Positions 1 through 9,735 are shown, counted from the stretch's first letter. The stretch: DNA of 35,642 bases from an uncultured Bacteroides sp. (GCA_900546355.1 URCM01000019.1:1-35642), one strand, 5' to 3'. Program-made: numbers and translations. Notes: a model not told the origin generated them from the letters alone.

Positions 1-692
1 TGCTCTTCCGAAACAATCATGCCTGCAAGGGTCCTGATGTAAGGAGCCATCACACCGTTCTTCACATTGTCTGACAACAGGGCGATGCCTTCTTTCATCC
101 TTGCCTGTCCAAGTGCTGTCAGCAAATAAGCAGATACATTGTTGTCGGGATGTGCCTGTATGTATTCCCACACAACCTCTCCCATCCGGTCGGTTATCAT
201 CTTGGCTTCCTGCTGATACCACGTATTCAGCGAATCCTTATCGGCACTCGCCTGCATCCGCTCCATGGCTTTATTGCCTAGGGCTTCCAATTCATGCGAT
301 GCTTTATCCAATTCCGGCCTCACTTCATTCAAGTCTTGAAAAAACTTACTCCCTGTTACTGTATAATGCTTAAAAGTACCGTTTATCACCATATACTCTC
401 CCGGAATAGCAACGCAACTGATTTGCTCTCCCGACAATTTTCCTCCTGCCTCCGGTTTGGCAAACAAAGTCACCAAACGCATTCCGTCTGCCGATACATT
501 GAAACCAAAGTTACCATTATCAAGCGCAAGGGTGTCCATCCGTTCCGTACGCATAAAATCCTCCGCCTGTACCATCACAATCAGTGTATCAGTCTTTACT
601 TCATCTAAATACCCACTAATCTGGTATTGTTGGGCAAAAACGGACGAACACATCATCAATAGCCCCAAAGTCAATTTATCTCTTGTTTTCAT
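1..692 (-). CDS. DUF4369/TlpA-like envelope protein, C-terminal part beyond window
   Basis: The frame is open from an ATG at 690-692 to the left edge, giving 230 residues with no stop. It begins MKTRDKLTLGLLMMCSSVFA, a Sec signal peptide with likely cleavage after VFA. The next stretch (QQYQISGYL, then TDTLIVMV) resembles the beta-rich DUF4369 domain that precedes thioredoxin domains in Bacteroidetes TlpA-like proteins. A helical linker region follows (about residues 110-230). Any thioredoxin domain with its CxxC would lie beyond the edge, so the redox role is inferred from architecture and from the neighbour at 795-1949, which shares the layout. It is the last visible gene of the SusC/SusD operon, 102 nt after that neighbour. 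It could be a DUF4369 protein without a thioredoxin domain. Confidence 0.72.
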   Translation of the reverse strand, partial: MKTRDKLTLGLLMMCSSVFAQQYQISGYLDEVKTDTLIVMVQAEDFMRTERMDTLALDNGNFGFNVSADGMRLVTLFAKPEAGGKLSGEQISCVAIPGEYMVINGTFKHYTVTGSKFFQDLNEVRPELDKASHELEALGNKAMERMQASADKDSLNTWYQQEAKMITDRMGEVVWEYIQAHPDNNVSAYLLTALGQARMKEGIALLSDNVKNGVMAPYIRTLAGMIVSEE

Positions 693-730
693 CGTATAAT
701 CTTTATTATTCATTACCAAACGCAAAGAGC

Positions 731-776
731 GCAAAAGTGCAAAGTCATCCATTGAAAAAATCCTCCGCACTTTTGC
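731..776. other. intercistronic inverted repeat
   Basis: GCAAAAGTGC (731-740) and GCACTTTTGC (767-776) are perfect 10-bp arms around a 26-nt loop, lying between the two thioredoxin-like genes. There is no T-run after the stem on the minus strand, so it does not look like a terminator. An mRNA-stabilising or processing hairpin is possible. Confidence 0.5.
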
Positions 777-794
777 CCCGCTGCGCATACAACC

Positions 795-1949
795 TTAATT
801 TCCAAAAATCTCCTTCAGTTTAGCATCCAATTCCTCATCCTCGAACTTGCCGATGATGTTTCCTTCCTTATCAATCAGATACTTCGTAGGCAAAAAATGA
901 ATGGCATACAGGTCGCTGATGTCATTCGAATGATCCATACCTGCCAACCCTTTGCTGCGATCCCATTTCAAGCCGCGCAACACATGGTAGAAATCTTGCA
1001 CGCCATCTTTCTCAATGGCTTCGCGCCACTTGTCTTCGCTGTTGTCGTTATCCGCCACACAGAACACTTCGAAACCTTTGGCATGATATTTCTTATATAA
1101 TGCCTTTACGTGCGGGAAGCTCTTGCGGCAGGGCACACACCACGATGCCCAGAAATCGAGCAAGACATATTTGCCTCTCAAGTCGGCAATGCCGATGGAA
1201 TCACCTTTCCAGCTCAAGGCACGGAATAGCGGGGCAGGCTGACCGGGCTGTGTCCGTTCCAAGGCAGCCAGTTCCCCGCGCACGTCTGCCAAGTTAGCGT
1301 ATTGTTTCACCTCGGCACTCATGTTATCATAAATGCTTTTCAACTCTGCATAGTCGGTTCTCCCTAACATGTAAACCAGATTATGAACGGCTACGAACGA
1401 AGCGGGATGCGACTTCACAAAATCCATCCGCATCTGTTCCGCCGATTCGGACAGACTGTCCGCTTGCGCTTCGAACATCGCTTTACGGAGTTCATCCGGA
1501 CAGTTTTGCATCGAATCGCGCAACGCTTGCAACGAAGCATATACCTCATCCATCTCCGCATTCAAGCTATCGTTCTCCGCCTGAGAGACCGAACCGGTAA
1601 CGACCGGTTGATTAAACTTAGCCGTATCCAGGGCTACGGTCATTTCACCAGCTTCCAGAAATACCCCGGCATATTTCACGTTGCGGTAATCTTCGGGATT
1701 GCCTACATACAAGGTAGCTTCTACGACTGGAGCTTCCAATGCCCGGCCAAAAGCGAACGCACCGTTCGCGATACGGGCACTGTCGTGCACCTCTATCGTA
1801 TCCCGCGTTACATAAACAAGGTGTATCCATTCGTCTTCGAAACCATTTACTGTTCCATTCAATGTACACTGGTTTTCCGGTTTCGAGCCGCATCCAGGCA
1901 ACATGGCACAACCAGCAAGGGCTGCCGCCAGGAAATAAGTTTTCTTCAT
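795..1949 (-). CDS. TlpA-family thiol-disulfide oxidoreductase lipoprotein (DUF4369 + thioredoxin)
   Basis: This 384-residue protein is predicted to be a lipoprotein. Its N-terminus ends in the lipobox MLPGC, with the lipidated Cys at residue 20. About residues 28-125 look like a DUF4369 domain, followed by an acidic helical linker. From about residue 233 a thioredoxin fold of the AhpC-TSA/TlpA type follows, with FWASWCVPC, the redox pair CVPC at 271-274, and the conserved cis-proline in HFLPT near 354. Members of this family reduce or isomerise disulfides in the periplasm or at the outer membrane. The gene follows the SusD gene by only 17 nt, so it is probably co-transcribed. Its partner is not visible; it might be a cysteine-containing cargo or the SusCD complex itself. 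Confidence 0.9.
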   Translation of the reverse strand: MKKTYFLAAALAGCAMLPGCGSKPENQCTLNGTVNGFEDEWIHLVYVTRDTIEVHDSARIANGAFAFGRALEAPVVEATLYVGNPEDYRNVKYAGVFLEAGEMTVALDTAKFNQPVVTGSVSQAENDSLNAEMDEVYASLQALRDSMQNCPDELRKAMFEAQADSLSESAEQMRMDFVKSHPASFVAVHNLVYMLGRTDYAELKSIYDNMSAEVKQYANLADVRGELAALERTQPGQPAPLFRALSWKGDSIGIADLRGKYVLLDFWASWCVPCRKSFPHVKALYKKYHAKGFEVFCVADNDNSEDKWREAIEKDGVQDFYHVLRGLKWDRSKGLAGMDHSNDISDLYAIHFLPTKYLIDKEGNIIGKFEDEELDAKLKEIFGN

Positions 1950-1966
1950 ATCGGTTATTTTAATGA

Positions 1967-3424
1967 TTATTGTTTGTAATTCTGTACGATACTTGGGTTA
2001 TTGCTAATCACATTCAACGGAATCGGGAAAATCCATAACGGTGATTCGGGAGTCAACGTATAAGTGTTTCCGGCAAGTTCACGGGTGAACGTTTCCTTCC
2101 AGCCGTCCAACTGATTCCACCGCTTGCGGTTAATGAAATTGTACACCGAATAAATATTTTCGCCATGCGAAGTCTGCTTCAGGTGCAAAATAGCATCCGC
2201 TTCAGTAGTCACCGTACCTTCCAAAGGCTGATAAATCTCAGGATTGATGCGGTTTACACGAATGACATCAAGCGCACGCATGGCTTCATCGTAATTGCCT
2301 TTACGGATTTCCGCCTCCGCTACAATCAGGTACATGTGCGTAGTCTTTAATCCCGCCATATTCCAACCCGAGTTCAAGTCGTAAGTCATAATCAGTCCGG
2401 GTATGCCCTGCATAGATTCAGACATATCGCCTAACCCCGCATACATTTTATTGGCAGTGTCTATCCTCTCCAAACTGGCATGTCCCGGTTCGAACCGTGC
2501 TTCCGCCTCAGGCGTAATGGACTGGAAAAACTCGATGCCATACGTAAAGAACAAGTCTTCCTCGCATTCCAGACGCGGGCGCAGCAACACCTCGTAAGTC
2601 TCGCCCAACACATTCGTTCCGGTGCCGGTCATCGTGTTGTAGTCATTCACGGTGCCGTTGAGAGCAAGCGACTGACGTGCCGCCTCTTCCGCCTCATCAA
2701 ACCGCTGCATGCTCAGCAAGGCAAGGGCTTTTACCGCGTATGCACAAGGTTTGCCCATACGCATCCGGTTTACCGCGCTCGTAGGCAGGCCGTCCAAATC
2801 GATGGCTTCCTGAATGTCGGCAAGGATGTGGTCGTAGACTTCCTGTACGGTGAGTTGTACCGTGGGCTGGGCGATATCTTGAGTCTCAAGCAAATAAGGC
2901 AGTCCGGAGTCTTCAGCCGCAGTAGCGGGATTGTATGCTTTGGCAAACTTGTTTATCAACAAGTAATGGAAATAAGCACGTAACGTCAAGGCTTCGCAAC
3001 GCAGCTGGTTTTTCATTGCCTCGTCACCCGACGCTGCACCGATATTCATCAGTATCGGATTGGCTATCGTACCGATTACGCCATAATAACTGCTATATTC
3101 AGAATCGCTTGAAGTCAATTCCGCCATCTTGTCTTGCAAAGATTCGTCCCATGACAGAATAATCGAATTGCGGGTCGGCGTAGGCTGGCTCAGCAATGTA
3201 GGGATATTGGACAGCGTAGCAATCTTATCTCCGACAAACTGCGGTCCGTCACCGTCATCTTGATCAAAGGGCACGTTCAACAGCATCTCCAACTGTGTAG
3301 TAGTAGTCAGCAAGTTTTTTCCTTTGGGCTGCACGTCGGTGAAATCGGAACAAGAAGCGAAAGCAAACATCACGCTTCCTAACAGGCAGCCATATAATAT
3401 AGGTCTGGTTTTCATCTTTTTCAT
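1967..3424 (-). CDS. SusD/RagB-like nutrient-binding outer-membrane lipoprotein
   Basis: This 485-residue protein starts with a signal peptide ending in FASC, a lipobox that places the lipidated Cys near residue 25. The body has the TPR-rich helical layout of SusD: N-terminal helices, a RAYFHYLLINKFAKAYNP-type segment near residue 150, and a C-terminal RKRWNQLDGWK...PLWIFPIPLNVI...NPSIVQN segment typical of RagB/SusD. SusD lipoproteins cap the SusC barrel at the cell surface and bind the ligand. It lies 29 nt downstream of the SusC-like gene, the standard order. The ligand cannot be deduced. Confidence 0.95.
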   Translation of the reverse strand: MKKMKTRPILYGCLLGSVMFAFASCSDFTDVQPKGKNLLTTTTQLEMLLNVPFDQDDGDGPQFVGDKIATLSNIPTLLSQPTPTRNSIILSWDESLQDKMAELTSSDSEYSSYYGVIGTIANPILMNIGAASGDEAMKNQLRCEALTLRAYFHYLLINKFAKAYNPATAAEDSGLPYLLETQDIAQPTVQLTVQEVYDHILADIQEAIDLDGLPTSAVNRMRMGKPCAYAVKALALLSMQRFDEAEEAARQSLALNGTVNDYNTMTGTGTNVLGETYEVLLRPRLECEEDLFFTYGIEFFQSITPEAEARFEPGHASLERIDTANKMYAGLGDMSESMQGIPGLIMTYDLNSGWNMAGLKTTHMYLIVAEAEIRKGNYDEAMRALDVIRVNRINPEIYQPLEGTVTTEADAILHLKQTSHGENIYSVYNFINRKRWNQLDGWKETFTRELAGNTYTLTPESPLWIFPIPLNVISNNPSIVQNYKQ

Positions 3425-3453
3425 TTATTATTTTACAATTTACAACATACCTT

Positions 3454-6400
3454 TTACAGATTCACATTCAATCCGAAGATAAACGAACTCGGATTGCGGA
3501 TGCCCAACGTCTCTGGGTCGACACCTACTTTATTCTTTACCCACAAATAATGCGGATTGTCAATCTGGAAACTCAACGCCAGGCGGTTAATGCCCAAATG
3601 CCGTAACCATTGAGATGGGAACTCGTAGCCCAGCACGATATTGCGTATCTTCAAAAAATCGGCATCATGCACAGAGATATCGCTTTCACTCGGTTCCGAT
3701 CCCAGAGAATTTGATCCATAACGTCCGATACCCGGTGTATTAGTAGGATTCTCCGGCGTCCAGGCATTGGCAAAATAGCTGGCTATGGCCTGATAAGGCA
3801 CATCAAAAGTTTCCGTTTCGGCAAGTGCACGCATCTTATGCCCGCCATAATAGGCCATCAACACACTCAGGCTAAAACCGTTCCACGTAACACGGTTGTC
3901 CATACCCATGATGGTCTTCGGCTCGGTCTGACCGGAATATTCCAGGATGCTGACACTTCTCCCGCTCGCGTTGTGCGCAGTGGCTCCATCTTCAATATAC
4001 CACAAGGTCTGCCCTTTCTCGCCTTCCACGTTGCTGATGCCTGCAAAACGGTATGACCATAACGCGCTGGAGGGATAACCGGTCATATAAGGCGTACTGA
4101 CCAACTGGTAAGCTGAAGTAGCGGGGTTCTGCACATCGGTCACCACATTCTTGTTATACGACATCGTGAAACTGGTGCTCCAACCAAAAGCCTCGCGACG
4201 ACGGGGTACGAACCAATCGTAACTGATTGCAAGTTCCATACCGCGGTTACGGATACTCGCCGTATTGTAATACATCGAGGTGAAACCGGTGGTAGGATCA
4301 AGCTGGCGCGGCGCAAAGATATCGGTACCTTTCTTATTATAAAAGTCCAACGAACCTTGCAAGCGGTTGTTCAAGAAAGAATAGTCAATACCTACGTTTG
4401 TAGTCGTATTGCGCTCCCACTTCAAGTTCGGATTGGCGGGGCTTTCCACCTGGCCGTATGGCAAATTGGTATAATCGTTCATCCCGGTAGAAGTAGCGGT
4501 CATATAACTGGTAGCCCCTTGGTAAATGTTACCCGTCACACCGTAACTGACACGCAGTTTCAGGAAGTTAATCCATTCCACCGGTTTCAAGAAGTTTTCC
4601 TGGTGCAGGTTCCAACCTGCGCCAACCGACCAAAGCGGACTGCCACGGAACTTGGCATTCAAGCCATAGACATCGGCATAATCCTTACGGAAGGAACCAA
4701 ATACATTATAACGGTCATCGTAGGTATAAGTCAATGTAAAATAACCCGAAGCATACCGATGGAACTGCTCTACAACCGGTCCCATACCGTCACGGAAATA
4801 AGGCGTGAACACAAACTGGTTGGCCGGATAACCTCCACCACTCGCCATATAGTAAGGACTGTAGGTCATCGTACTCAGCGTCCCGAAGTCCACCGTATGC
4901 GTCGAACTGTTCTGCAACTGGTCATCGTAACCTAAGGCAAGGGCTTTCGAACCATTCGACTTCGTCTGGCGGAATTCCAGACCGGCAATGGCACTCACCG
5001 CATGCTTGCCAAAAGTATTCGCATAGTTAAGCTGGCCACGCGCCGTCCAATAACGGCCATACGTATTGGTAGAACGGAGCATACCTCCGTTTTGCGGGGT
5101 CATGTACGAAATCTTACCGTCATCACCTATTACGGTATAAGCGTTGCGGATGCTACGCGACACATGACTGGCTTCGTTGGCAAACCAATCTACTTGCGTC
5201 TTGTCCATTTCATAGATGAACTGCGCATTCGCCGTCAATCCCTTGATTACCTTAAACAATAAGTCGGCATGGTAACGGAAGTGCTGGCGGCGGGTGGTTT
5301 CGGTATTGTTATAGAACTCATCCTTGATATTGACGCCCAAATCGTGGAAACCTTCCGCTCCTTTGCTGCTCCAATAGGGGTTGCCATCGTACCAATAATA
5401 GAATAAATTCGCCGAACCATCTTCGTTGTACATCCGCTCGTAGGCAGGCACAGCCCACGGATTCGTATAGCTGGAATTATAATCATATCCCGGTCCGACC
5501 GACTTATCGTGAATCGCGTTAAAGCTGAACGTAGCGGTCAGCCACGAAGCCACATCGTAAATACCCTTGTAACTAATATTCAACGAACTCTTATCGGAAT
5601 TAATCTGTCCGCTGTTGTCGAACTTATAGTTTAACGTCAAATTGCTCTGGAACTTATCGGCACGGCTGCGCAGCGACAAGTTGTATTGCTGCAAAATCTG
5701 TTGCTTATAGATGTTGTCACCATATTCCTTGGCGAAATTGTTTTTCTTCAAGGCATCCAACGTGTTATGCAAATCATAACAAGAAATTTCTCCTTTTGCC
5801 AAACGATAATAGGCATATTGGATGGGAGAAATGGCACTTGTTCCAGACTCTATGGCCTGTAACGTACTTTGCAACGGGTCGGCTACCTCGCCATCGTTAT
5901 CAAAGAAATAATAATTCCAGTAATCCGACTCGATATCCACCTGCTGTTCAGGAGTAAGATAGAAGTTGTCGGCATAGTCCATGTTCTTCTTTTCCCAAAT
6001 GGTCAGGTTGGCAGAGAAATCAATATCAATCTTGCCTTTTTCTTTTGCATTCTTGGTGGTCACGACAATGATACCGTTTGAAGCCCGCGCACCATAGATT
6101 GCCGTAGCGGCGGCATCCTTCAACACATTGACACTCTCAATGTCATAGGGATTCAAGTCTTCAATCTTACCCTCAATAGGCACTCCGTCTACAACCAACA
6201 AGGGACTGGTCTCGGCATAGAGCGAACTGGTACCACGGATGGTCATCTCACCCCCATATGTACTCAAACCAGCTACACGTCCTTCCAGGTTATTCATGAT
6301 GTTGGGCACATAACGGGTTGCCAAATCTTCGGCACGCACGATTGCTACCGACCCTGTCATTTTTTCCTTCGCAATGTCCTGATAACCGGTTACGACTACT

Positions 6401-6975
6401 TCATCGAGCATCGCGTTGTCATCTTCCAACGTAAAAGTCTCTTCCACTCCCGGCTTCATATCCACCTCAATGGTCTTCTTGCCCAAGAACGAAATGAGCA
6501 ACGTAACCTTCTCACCACTGACGCCCGGAATGGCAAACCCACCGTTCATATCGGTTATCATACCCTTACGGGTGCCTTTCAGCAACACCGATGCCCCGAT
6601 GACCGGCTCGCCAGCTTCGTCGAATACTTTTCCCGACACCACATGCCGGCTGCCCTGCTGTACGCTGCGCGGCTTCCGCACAATGGTGTAAATGCCATTC
6701 TTCTCTGTATAGGTCAACGATGTATGCGCCAACAGAGCATCCAGCACTTCGGTAATGTCTTTCCCACGAAACACATGCGCTTGGCAACGGACGCGCGAAG
6801 CCATATCGGTGTTATAGACCAACTGAACGGTAGTGGTTCGCATAATCTGTTGGAACGCCTGATCCAACGTACCTCGCTCTATACGGACCGAAATCACTTG
6901 AGCGAATACAGAAGCCGGGATTAGTAAAGCACCTCCCAACAACAAAGCACAAAAACATTTAACGATTTGTTTCAT
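3454..6975 (-). CDS. SusC/RagA-like TonB-dependent receptor with STN signalling domain
   Basis: This is an outer-membrane transporter of 1173 residues. After a signal peptide ending SVFA, residues about 27-100 form an STN domain (RGTLDQAFQQI...LVYNTDM...EVLDALLAHT). A carboxypeptidase-regulatory-like domain comes next (VSGKVFDEAGEPVIGASVLLKG, about 113-200). The TonB box and plug follow (DEVVVTGYQ, LLVVDGVPIEG, LKDAAATAIYGARASNGIIVVTT), then a long beta-barrel ending in a residue string typical of outer-membrane barrels (FIFGLNVNL). The STN domain is what touches the FecR-type anti-sigma factor, and that gene lies just upstream. AGGAG at 6983-6987 is a usable Shine-Dalgarno sequence. It is paired with the SusD gene for substrate import. 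Confidence 0.96.
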   Translation of the reverse strand: MKQIVKCFCALLLGGALLIPASVFAQVISVRIERGTLDQAFQQIMRTTTVQLVYNTDMASRVRCQAHVFRGKDITEVLDALLAHTSLTYTEKNGIYTIVRKPRSVQQGSRHVVSGKVFDEAGEPVIGASVLLKGTRKGMITDMNGGFAIPGVSGEKVTLLISFLGKKTIEVDMKPGVEETFTLEDDNAMLDEVVVTGYQDIAKEKMTGSVAIVRAEDLATRYVPNIMNNLEGRVAGLSTYGGEMTIRGTSSLYAETSPLLVVDGVPIEGKIEDLNPYDIESVNVLKDAAATAIYGARASNGIIVVTTKNAKEKGKIDIDFSANLTIWEKKNMDYADNFYLTPEQQVDIESDYWNYYFFDNDGEVADPLQSTLQAIESGTSAISPIQYAYYRLAKGEISCYDLHNTLDALKKNNFAKEYGDNIYKQQILQQYNLSLRSRADKFQSNLTLNYKFDNSGQINSDKSSLNISYKGIYDVASWLTATFSFNAIHDKSVGPGYDYNSSYTNPWAVPAYERMYNEDGSANLFYYWYDGNPYWSSKGAEGFHDLGVNIKDEFYNNTETTRRQHFRYHADLLFKVIKGLTANAQFIYEMDKTQVDWFANEASHVSRSIRNAYTVIGDDGKISYMTPQNGGMLRSTNTYGRYWTARGQLNYANTFGKHAVSAIAGLEFRQTKSNGSKALALGYDDQLQNSSTHTVDFGTLSTMTYSPYYMASGGGYPANQFVFTPYFRDGMGPVVEQFHRYASGYFTLTYTYDDRYNVFGSFRKDYADVYGLNAKFRGSPLWSVGAGWNLHQENFLKPVEWINFLKLRVSYGVTGNIYQGATSYMTATSTGMNDYTNLPYGQVESPANPNLKWERNTTTNVGIDYSFLNNRLQGSLDFYNKKGTDIFAPRQLDPTTGFTSMYYNTASIRNRGMELAISYDWFVPRRREAFGWSTSFTMSYNKNVVTDVQNPATSAYQLVSTPYMTGYPSSALWSYRFAGISNVEGEKGQTLWYIEDGATAHNASGRSVSILEYSGQTEPKTIMGMDNRVTWNGFSLSVLMAYYGGHKMRALAETETFDVPYQAIASYFANAWTPENPTNTPGIGRYGSNSLGSEPSESDISVHDADFLKIRNIVLGYEFPSQWLRHLGINRLALSFQIDNPHYLWVKNKVGVDPETLGIRNPSSFIFGLNVNL

Positions 6976-7009
6976 AAACTCTCTCCTAAATTATGATTAA
7001 TGAATGATT

Positions 7010-8119
7010 CTATTCGGATATAATGATGCATTTGCCTTGCAACTTAAATTTCAATCCTACCGTCCGCTCGTAACTGTCGAGTAAAATGCGGATATCATCG
7101 TAACGGTAAAGCCTGCCCGATAAACGAATGTGGCGCATGGCATCGGAAGTAAAGACAGGAGTGAAATCATACCAACGCGACAATGTTGTCATAATCTCCT
7201 CCAACGTCTGCCCTTGGAAAACAAACTGATGCTCAACCCACGCTACATACAAATTGACATCTACCGGACGCACGTCCACTTGCTGAGTAGCAGCATGATA
7301 AACTAATTGCTCTGATGGCTGCAAACGTACTTCTCCAACTCCCGGCGCACGAAAGCCGACGCTTCCTTCCACCAACACGGTTGATAGAGATTCGCCCGCA
7401 TAGCAAGAGACATTAAAACGAGTGCCGTATACGGTAAGAGAGGCTTCGTCTGCACCGACCACAAAAGGACGCCGCTGGTCTCTCTCCACATCAAAGAAGG
7501 CTTCCCCCCTCAGATACACTTTCCGTTCGTCAGCCTCGGCAAACTTCGCCGGGAAACGGAGTTCCGACTCAGAGTTAAGCCACACCTGCGTACTGTCGGG
7601 TAGACGGAACATAAACTCTTGACCGGCATTGACCGTCAACGTATGATAAGCAATAGAATCTGCCTGTGTATCCACAGGAGCGGAAGCCATCAATCCGGCA
7701 ATCTCATTACCGTTTTGCATGGTGATGTCGTATTGACGTCCGTCTGCCAAAGTCAATACCGCCCCACCCTCGCCCGGATATATCTGGCAGGGGTCTTCTC
7801 GATTCCACAAATAAAAGGTAAGAGAGCATACCAGCACAAACAGGGCTGCCACACTTCCCCAACGCAACCAACGAAGTTGGCGAGAGCGTCTGAATACCGT
7901 ACGCTCAAACTGAGTTGCCATCCGTTCACCATAACCTTCATACTGAAGCCGGAGAATACGTTTCGCCAACTCACGGTTGCGAATGCGGTTGAACAACCTG
8001 CGGTGAACTTCCGACTGATTCAGCCACTCATCCAAACGTGTGTTTTCTTCCTCAGTCAAAGGAAGGCCCAATATCCGTGCGGCTATCAAACTTGACAAAT
8101 CTTTATCTTCTGAATCCAT
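7010..8119 (-). CDS. FecR-family anti-sigma factor (DUF4974)
   Basis: The protein has 369 residues. A cytoplasmic N-terminus of about 80 residues (LDEWLNQSEVHRRLFNRI) would bind the sigma factor. One membrane helix follows a WLRWGS patch (about 84-105, ALFVLVCSLTFYLW). The periplasmic part holds the FecR core (SELRFPAKF...KVYLRGEAFFDV...PFVV, then FNVSCY and VLVEGSVGF) and a C-terminal DUF4974 domain (FQGQTLEEIMTTLSRWYDF...LSGRLYRYDDIRILLDSYERT). It sits between the ECF sigma gene and the STN-carrying SusC gene. This is the layout of trans-envelope regulation known for FecIRA and for many Bacteroides SusC loci. Confidence 0.95.
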   Translation of the reverse strand: MDSEDKDLSSLIAARILGLPLTEEENTRLDEWLNQSEVHRRLFNRIRNRELAKRILRLQYEGYGERMATQFERTVFRRSRQLRWLRWGSVAALFVLVCSLTFYLWNREDPCQIYPGEGGAVLTLADGRQYDITMQNGNEIAGLMASAPVDTQADSIAYHTLTVNAGQEFMFRLPDSTQVWLNSESELRFPAKFAEADERKVYLRGEAFFDVERDQRRPFVVGADEASLTVYGTRFNVSCYAGESLSTVLVEGSVGFRAPGVGEVRLQPSEQLVYHAATQQVDVRPVDVNLYVAWVEHQFVFQGQTLEEIMTTLSRWYDFTPVFTSDAMRHIRLSGRLYRYDDIRILLDSYERTVGLKFKLQGKCIIISE

Positions 8120-8186
8120 AACTACAGCGTCTTTTATAACAATAGACGCCCATTACGGCCAAAAGTGATGACAAAATATCGCCATT

Positions 8187-8756
8187 TTAACACGGGAAAG
8201 AATAAAATAAAAGTAGGAAAAGCAAAAAATCGTCTTTTGAAAGATAAGAAGAGAGTTGTTTCAAGGCCCTGTATTTCAAAGTCTTCACCGTATTTACAGA
8301 GATATGCAACTGTTCGGCTATCTCCGGCATGGTTTTTCCATCCATACTTAACAGAATAATACGGCGGTTCTGTGGCGACAATCTCCGAATCGCCACAGCA
8401 ATCAGGTGCGAACTTTCCGCCTCAATAATATGTTCTATGAACGATTCATTGGAAGAAACCTCCATATAATCATCTAAGCTTCTTTCCTTCTCGCCCGAAG
8501 CAAAATAAGCCCATTTGTCGATAATCGTATTCCGCAAGATAGTAAAGAAATATTTTTGGACAGACTGCACCTTGCCGATAGTCTTCCGATGTGTCCATAG
8601 CTTTACGTAAGCTTCCTGCAAGAAATCATCAATCAGTTCCGGATTGTCTACATACCGACTGGCAAAAGCATAAAAAAGAGCAGAATTATCTTGTATGAAA
8701 CATTTCATACAAGATTCATCCCACATCGATATATCCAAAGGCAACCCCTTATTCAT
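8187..8756 (-). CDS. ECF-type RNA polymerase sigma-70 factor
   Basis: The 189-residue protein has sigma region 2 (ALFYAFASRYVDNPELIDDFLQEAYVKLW, about 28-56, and VQKYFFTILRNTIIDKW) and region 4 with a helix-turn-helix (PEIAEQLHISVNTVKTLKYRALKQL, about 144-168). It lacks regions 1 and 3, as ECF sigma factors do. It is the first gene of the uptake locus and lies 67 nt upstream of its anti-sigma gene. It should direct transcription of the SusC/SusD operon when the ligand is bound. The extreme C-terminus (FLLFLLLFYSFPC) is unusually hydrophobic. I found no convincing promoter in the 116-bp gap upstream. Confidence 0.95.
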   Translation of the reverse strand: MNKGLPLDISMWDESCMKCFIQDNSALFYAFASRYVDNPELIDDFLQEAYVKLWTHRKTIGKVQSVQKYFFTILRNTIIDKWAYFASGEKERSLDDYMEVSSNESFIEHIIEAESSHLIAVAIRRLSPQNRRIILLSMDGKTMPEIAEQLHISVNTVKTLKYRALKQLSSYLSKDDFLLFLLLFYSFPC

Positions 8757-8872
8757 TTCAATACACCCTTATTTCATCATTCATAACGGTGGCAAAATAA
8801 ACATATTACAAGTAAAAAAACAACAAATTAAACAAAAAATCTTTTCGAATCCCAACAAAACATCAAGAACAC

Positions 8873-9475
8873 TTAAAAATCGAAAGACAACTGAGCGTCC
8901 CCTAACAAATTAAAACTTTTCCGATGATAAGGAGTTACACCATACAGGCGAATCGCATCACGATGCGCTTGAGTAGGATATCCCTTATTCTTCTGCCAGC
9001 CATACGCCGGATATGTTTTGCCCAAACCATCCATGTAATCATCACGGTAAGTTTTAGCCAAAACCGAAGCGGCTGCTATCGACAAATACTTTCCGTCGCC
9101 TTTCACCACAGTGGTATGTGGTATCCCTGCATAAGGTTTGAAACGATTCCCGTCAATCAACAAATGCTGCGGACGTATCGATAAGTTGCCGATAGCCCGA
9201 TGCATCGCGAGAAAAGAAGCGTTCAATATATTGATTGCATCTATTTCTTCTGGCGAAACGATACCTACCGCCCACGACAACGCATCCCGTTCGATAACCT
9301 CACGCAAACGGTAACGCTGTTTCTCTGTAAGCTGCTTGGAATCGTTCAACGTATCATTCCGATAATCGGGAGGCAAGATGACTGCCGCCGCATAAACAGC
9401 ACCGGCAAGACATCCACGCCCAGCTTCGTCACATCCCGCTTCAACCAAGTCTTTGTGCAAATAAGGCAATAACAT
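8873..9475 (-). CDS. rnhB: ribonuclease HII
   Basis: The enzyme cleaves RNA in RNA-DNA hybrids and single ribonucleotides in DNA. Catalytic residues are visible in AGCDEAGRG (Asp16, Glu17), in LIDGNRF, and in the later KTYRDDYM segment; [14 protein letters not shown] and HRKSF are also family motifs. I chose the ATG at 9473-9475 ([17 protein letters not shown], 200 residues) over a GTG four codons earlier, because the family usually starts close to this point. It is a single gene between the sigma factor gene (116 nt gap) and the terminator of the ribosomal cluster, so it needs its own promoter within 9476-9678. I did not find a good consensus match there. Confidence 0.95.
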   Translation of the reverse strand: MLLPYLHKDLVEAGCDEAGRGCLAGAVYAAAVILPPDYRNDTLNDSKQLTEKQRYRLREVIERDALSWAVGIVSPEEIDAINILNASFLAMHRAIGNLSIRPQHLLIDGNRFKPYAGIPHTTVVKGDGKYLSIAAASVLAKTYRDDYMDGLGKTYPAYGWQKNKGYPTQAHRDAIRLYGVTPYHRKSFNLLGDAQLSFDF

Positions 9476-9678
9476 AATTTTAAACACAATTTATTCTACA
9501 TTCAAATGAACTAACACACATGTCCGCAAATTTCTCACCGACATAAGACTGACTTCCCGGCAAAACAAATAATCTTGCAAGAAATGCAACCGAGATAAAG
9601 CAGTCATACAAACACTATTGCAACAAGGTTACACGGCACACTAATGCACCCTTCGCACATTCCCCGCCACGTAGCAAC

Positions 9679-9710
9679 AAAAAAACCGGAATCACTTCAG
9701 ATTCCGGTTT
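9679..9710 (-). terminator. intrinsic terminator after rplQ
   Basis: On the minus strand the stem AAACCGGAATC/GATTCCGGTTT (9700-9710 with 9683-9693, perfect 11 bp) has a 6-nt loop and runs directly into seven T residues (9679-9685). It lies 26 nt after the rplQ stop codon and marks the end of the ribosomal transcript. Confidence 0.93.
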
Positions 9711-9735
9711 CTTCAAATATATAGCGTTTACAGAA

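Noticed and set aside
693..794. Terminator between the two thioredoxin-like genes
   Set aside because: The inverted repeat has no T-run on the coding strand and the genes keep the same orientation.
4357..4935. Long plus-strand frames inside SusC and other minus-strand genes
   Set aside because: They are antisense shadows of strongly supported genes and show no protein-family features.
8757..8872. Promoter of the ECF sigma gene
   Set aside because: TTATTTTG- and TTAATTTG-like boxes are present on the minus strand, but neither has the TA start nor a TTTG at 19-21 nt.
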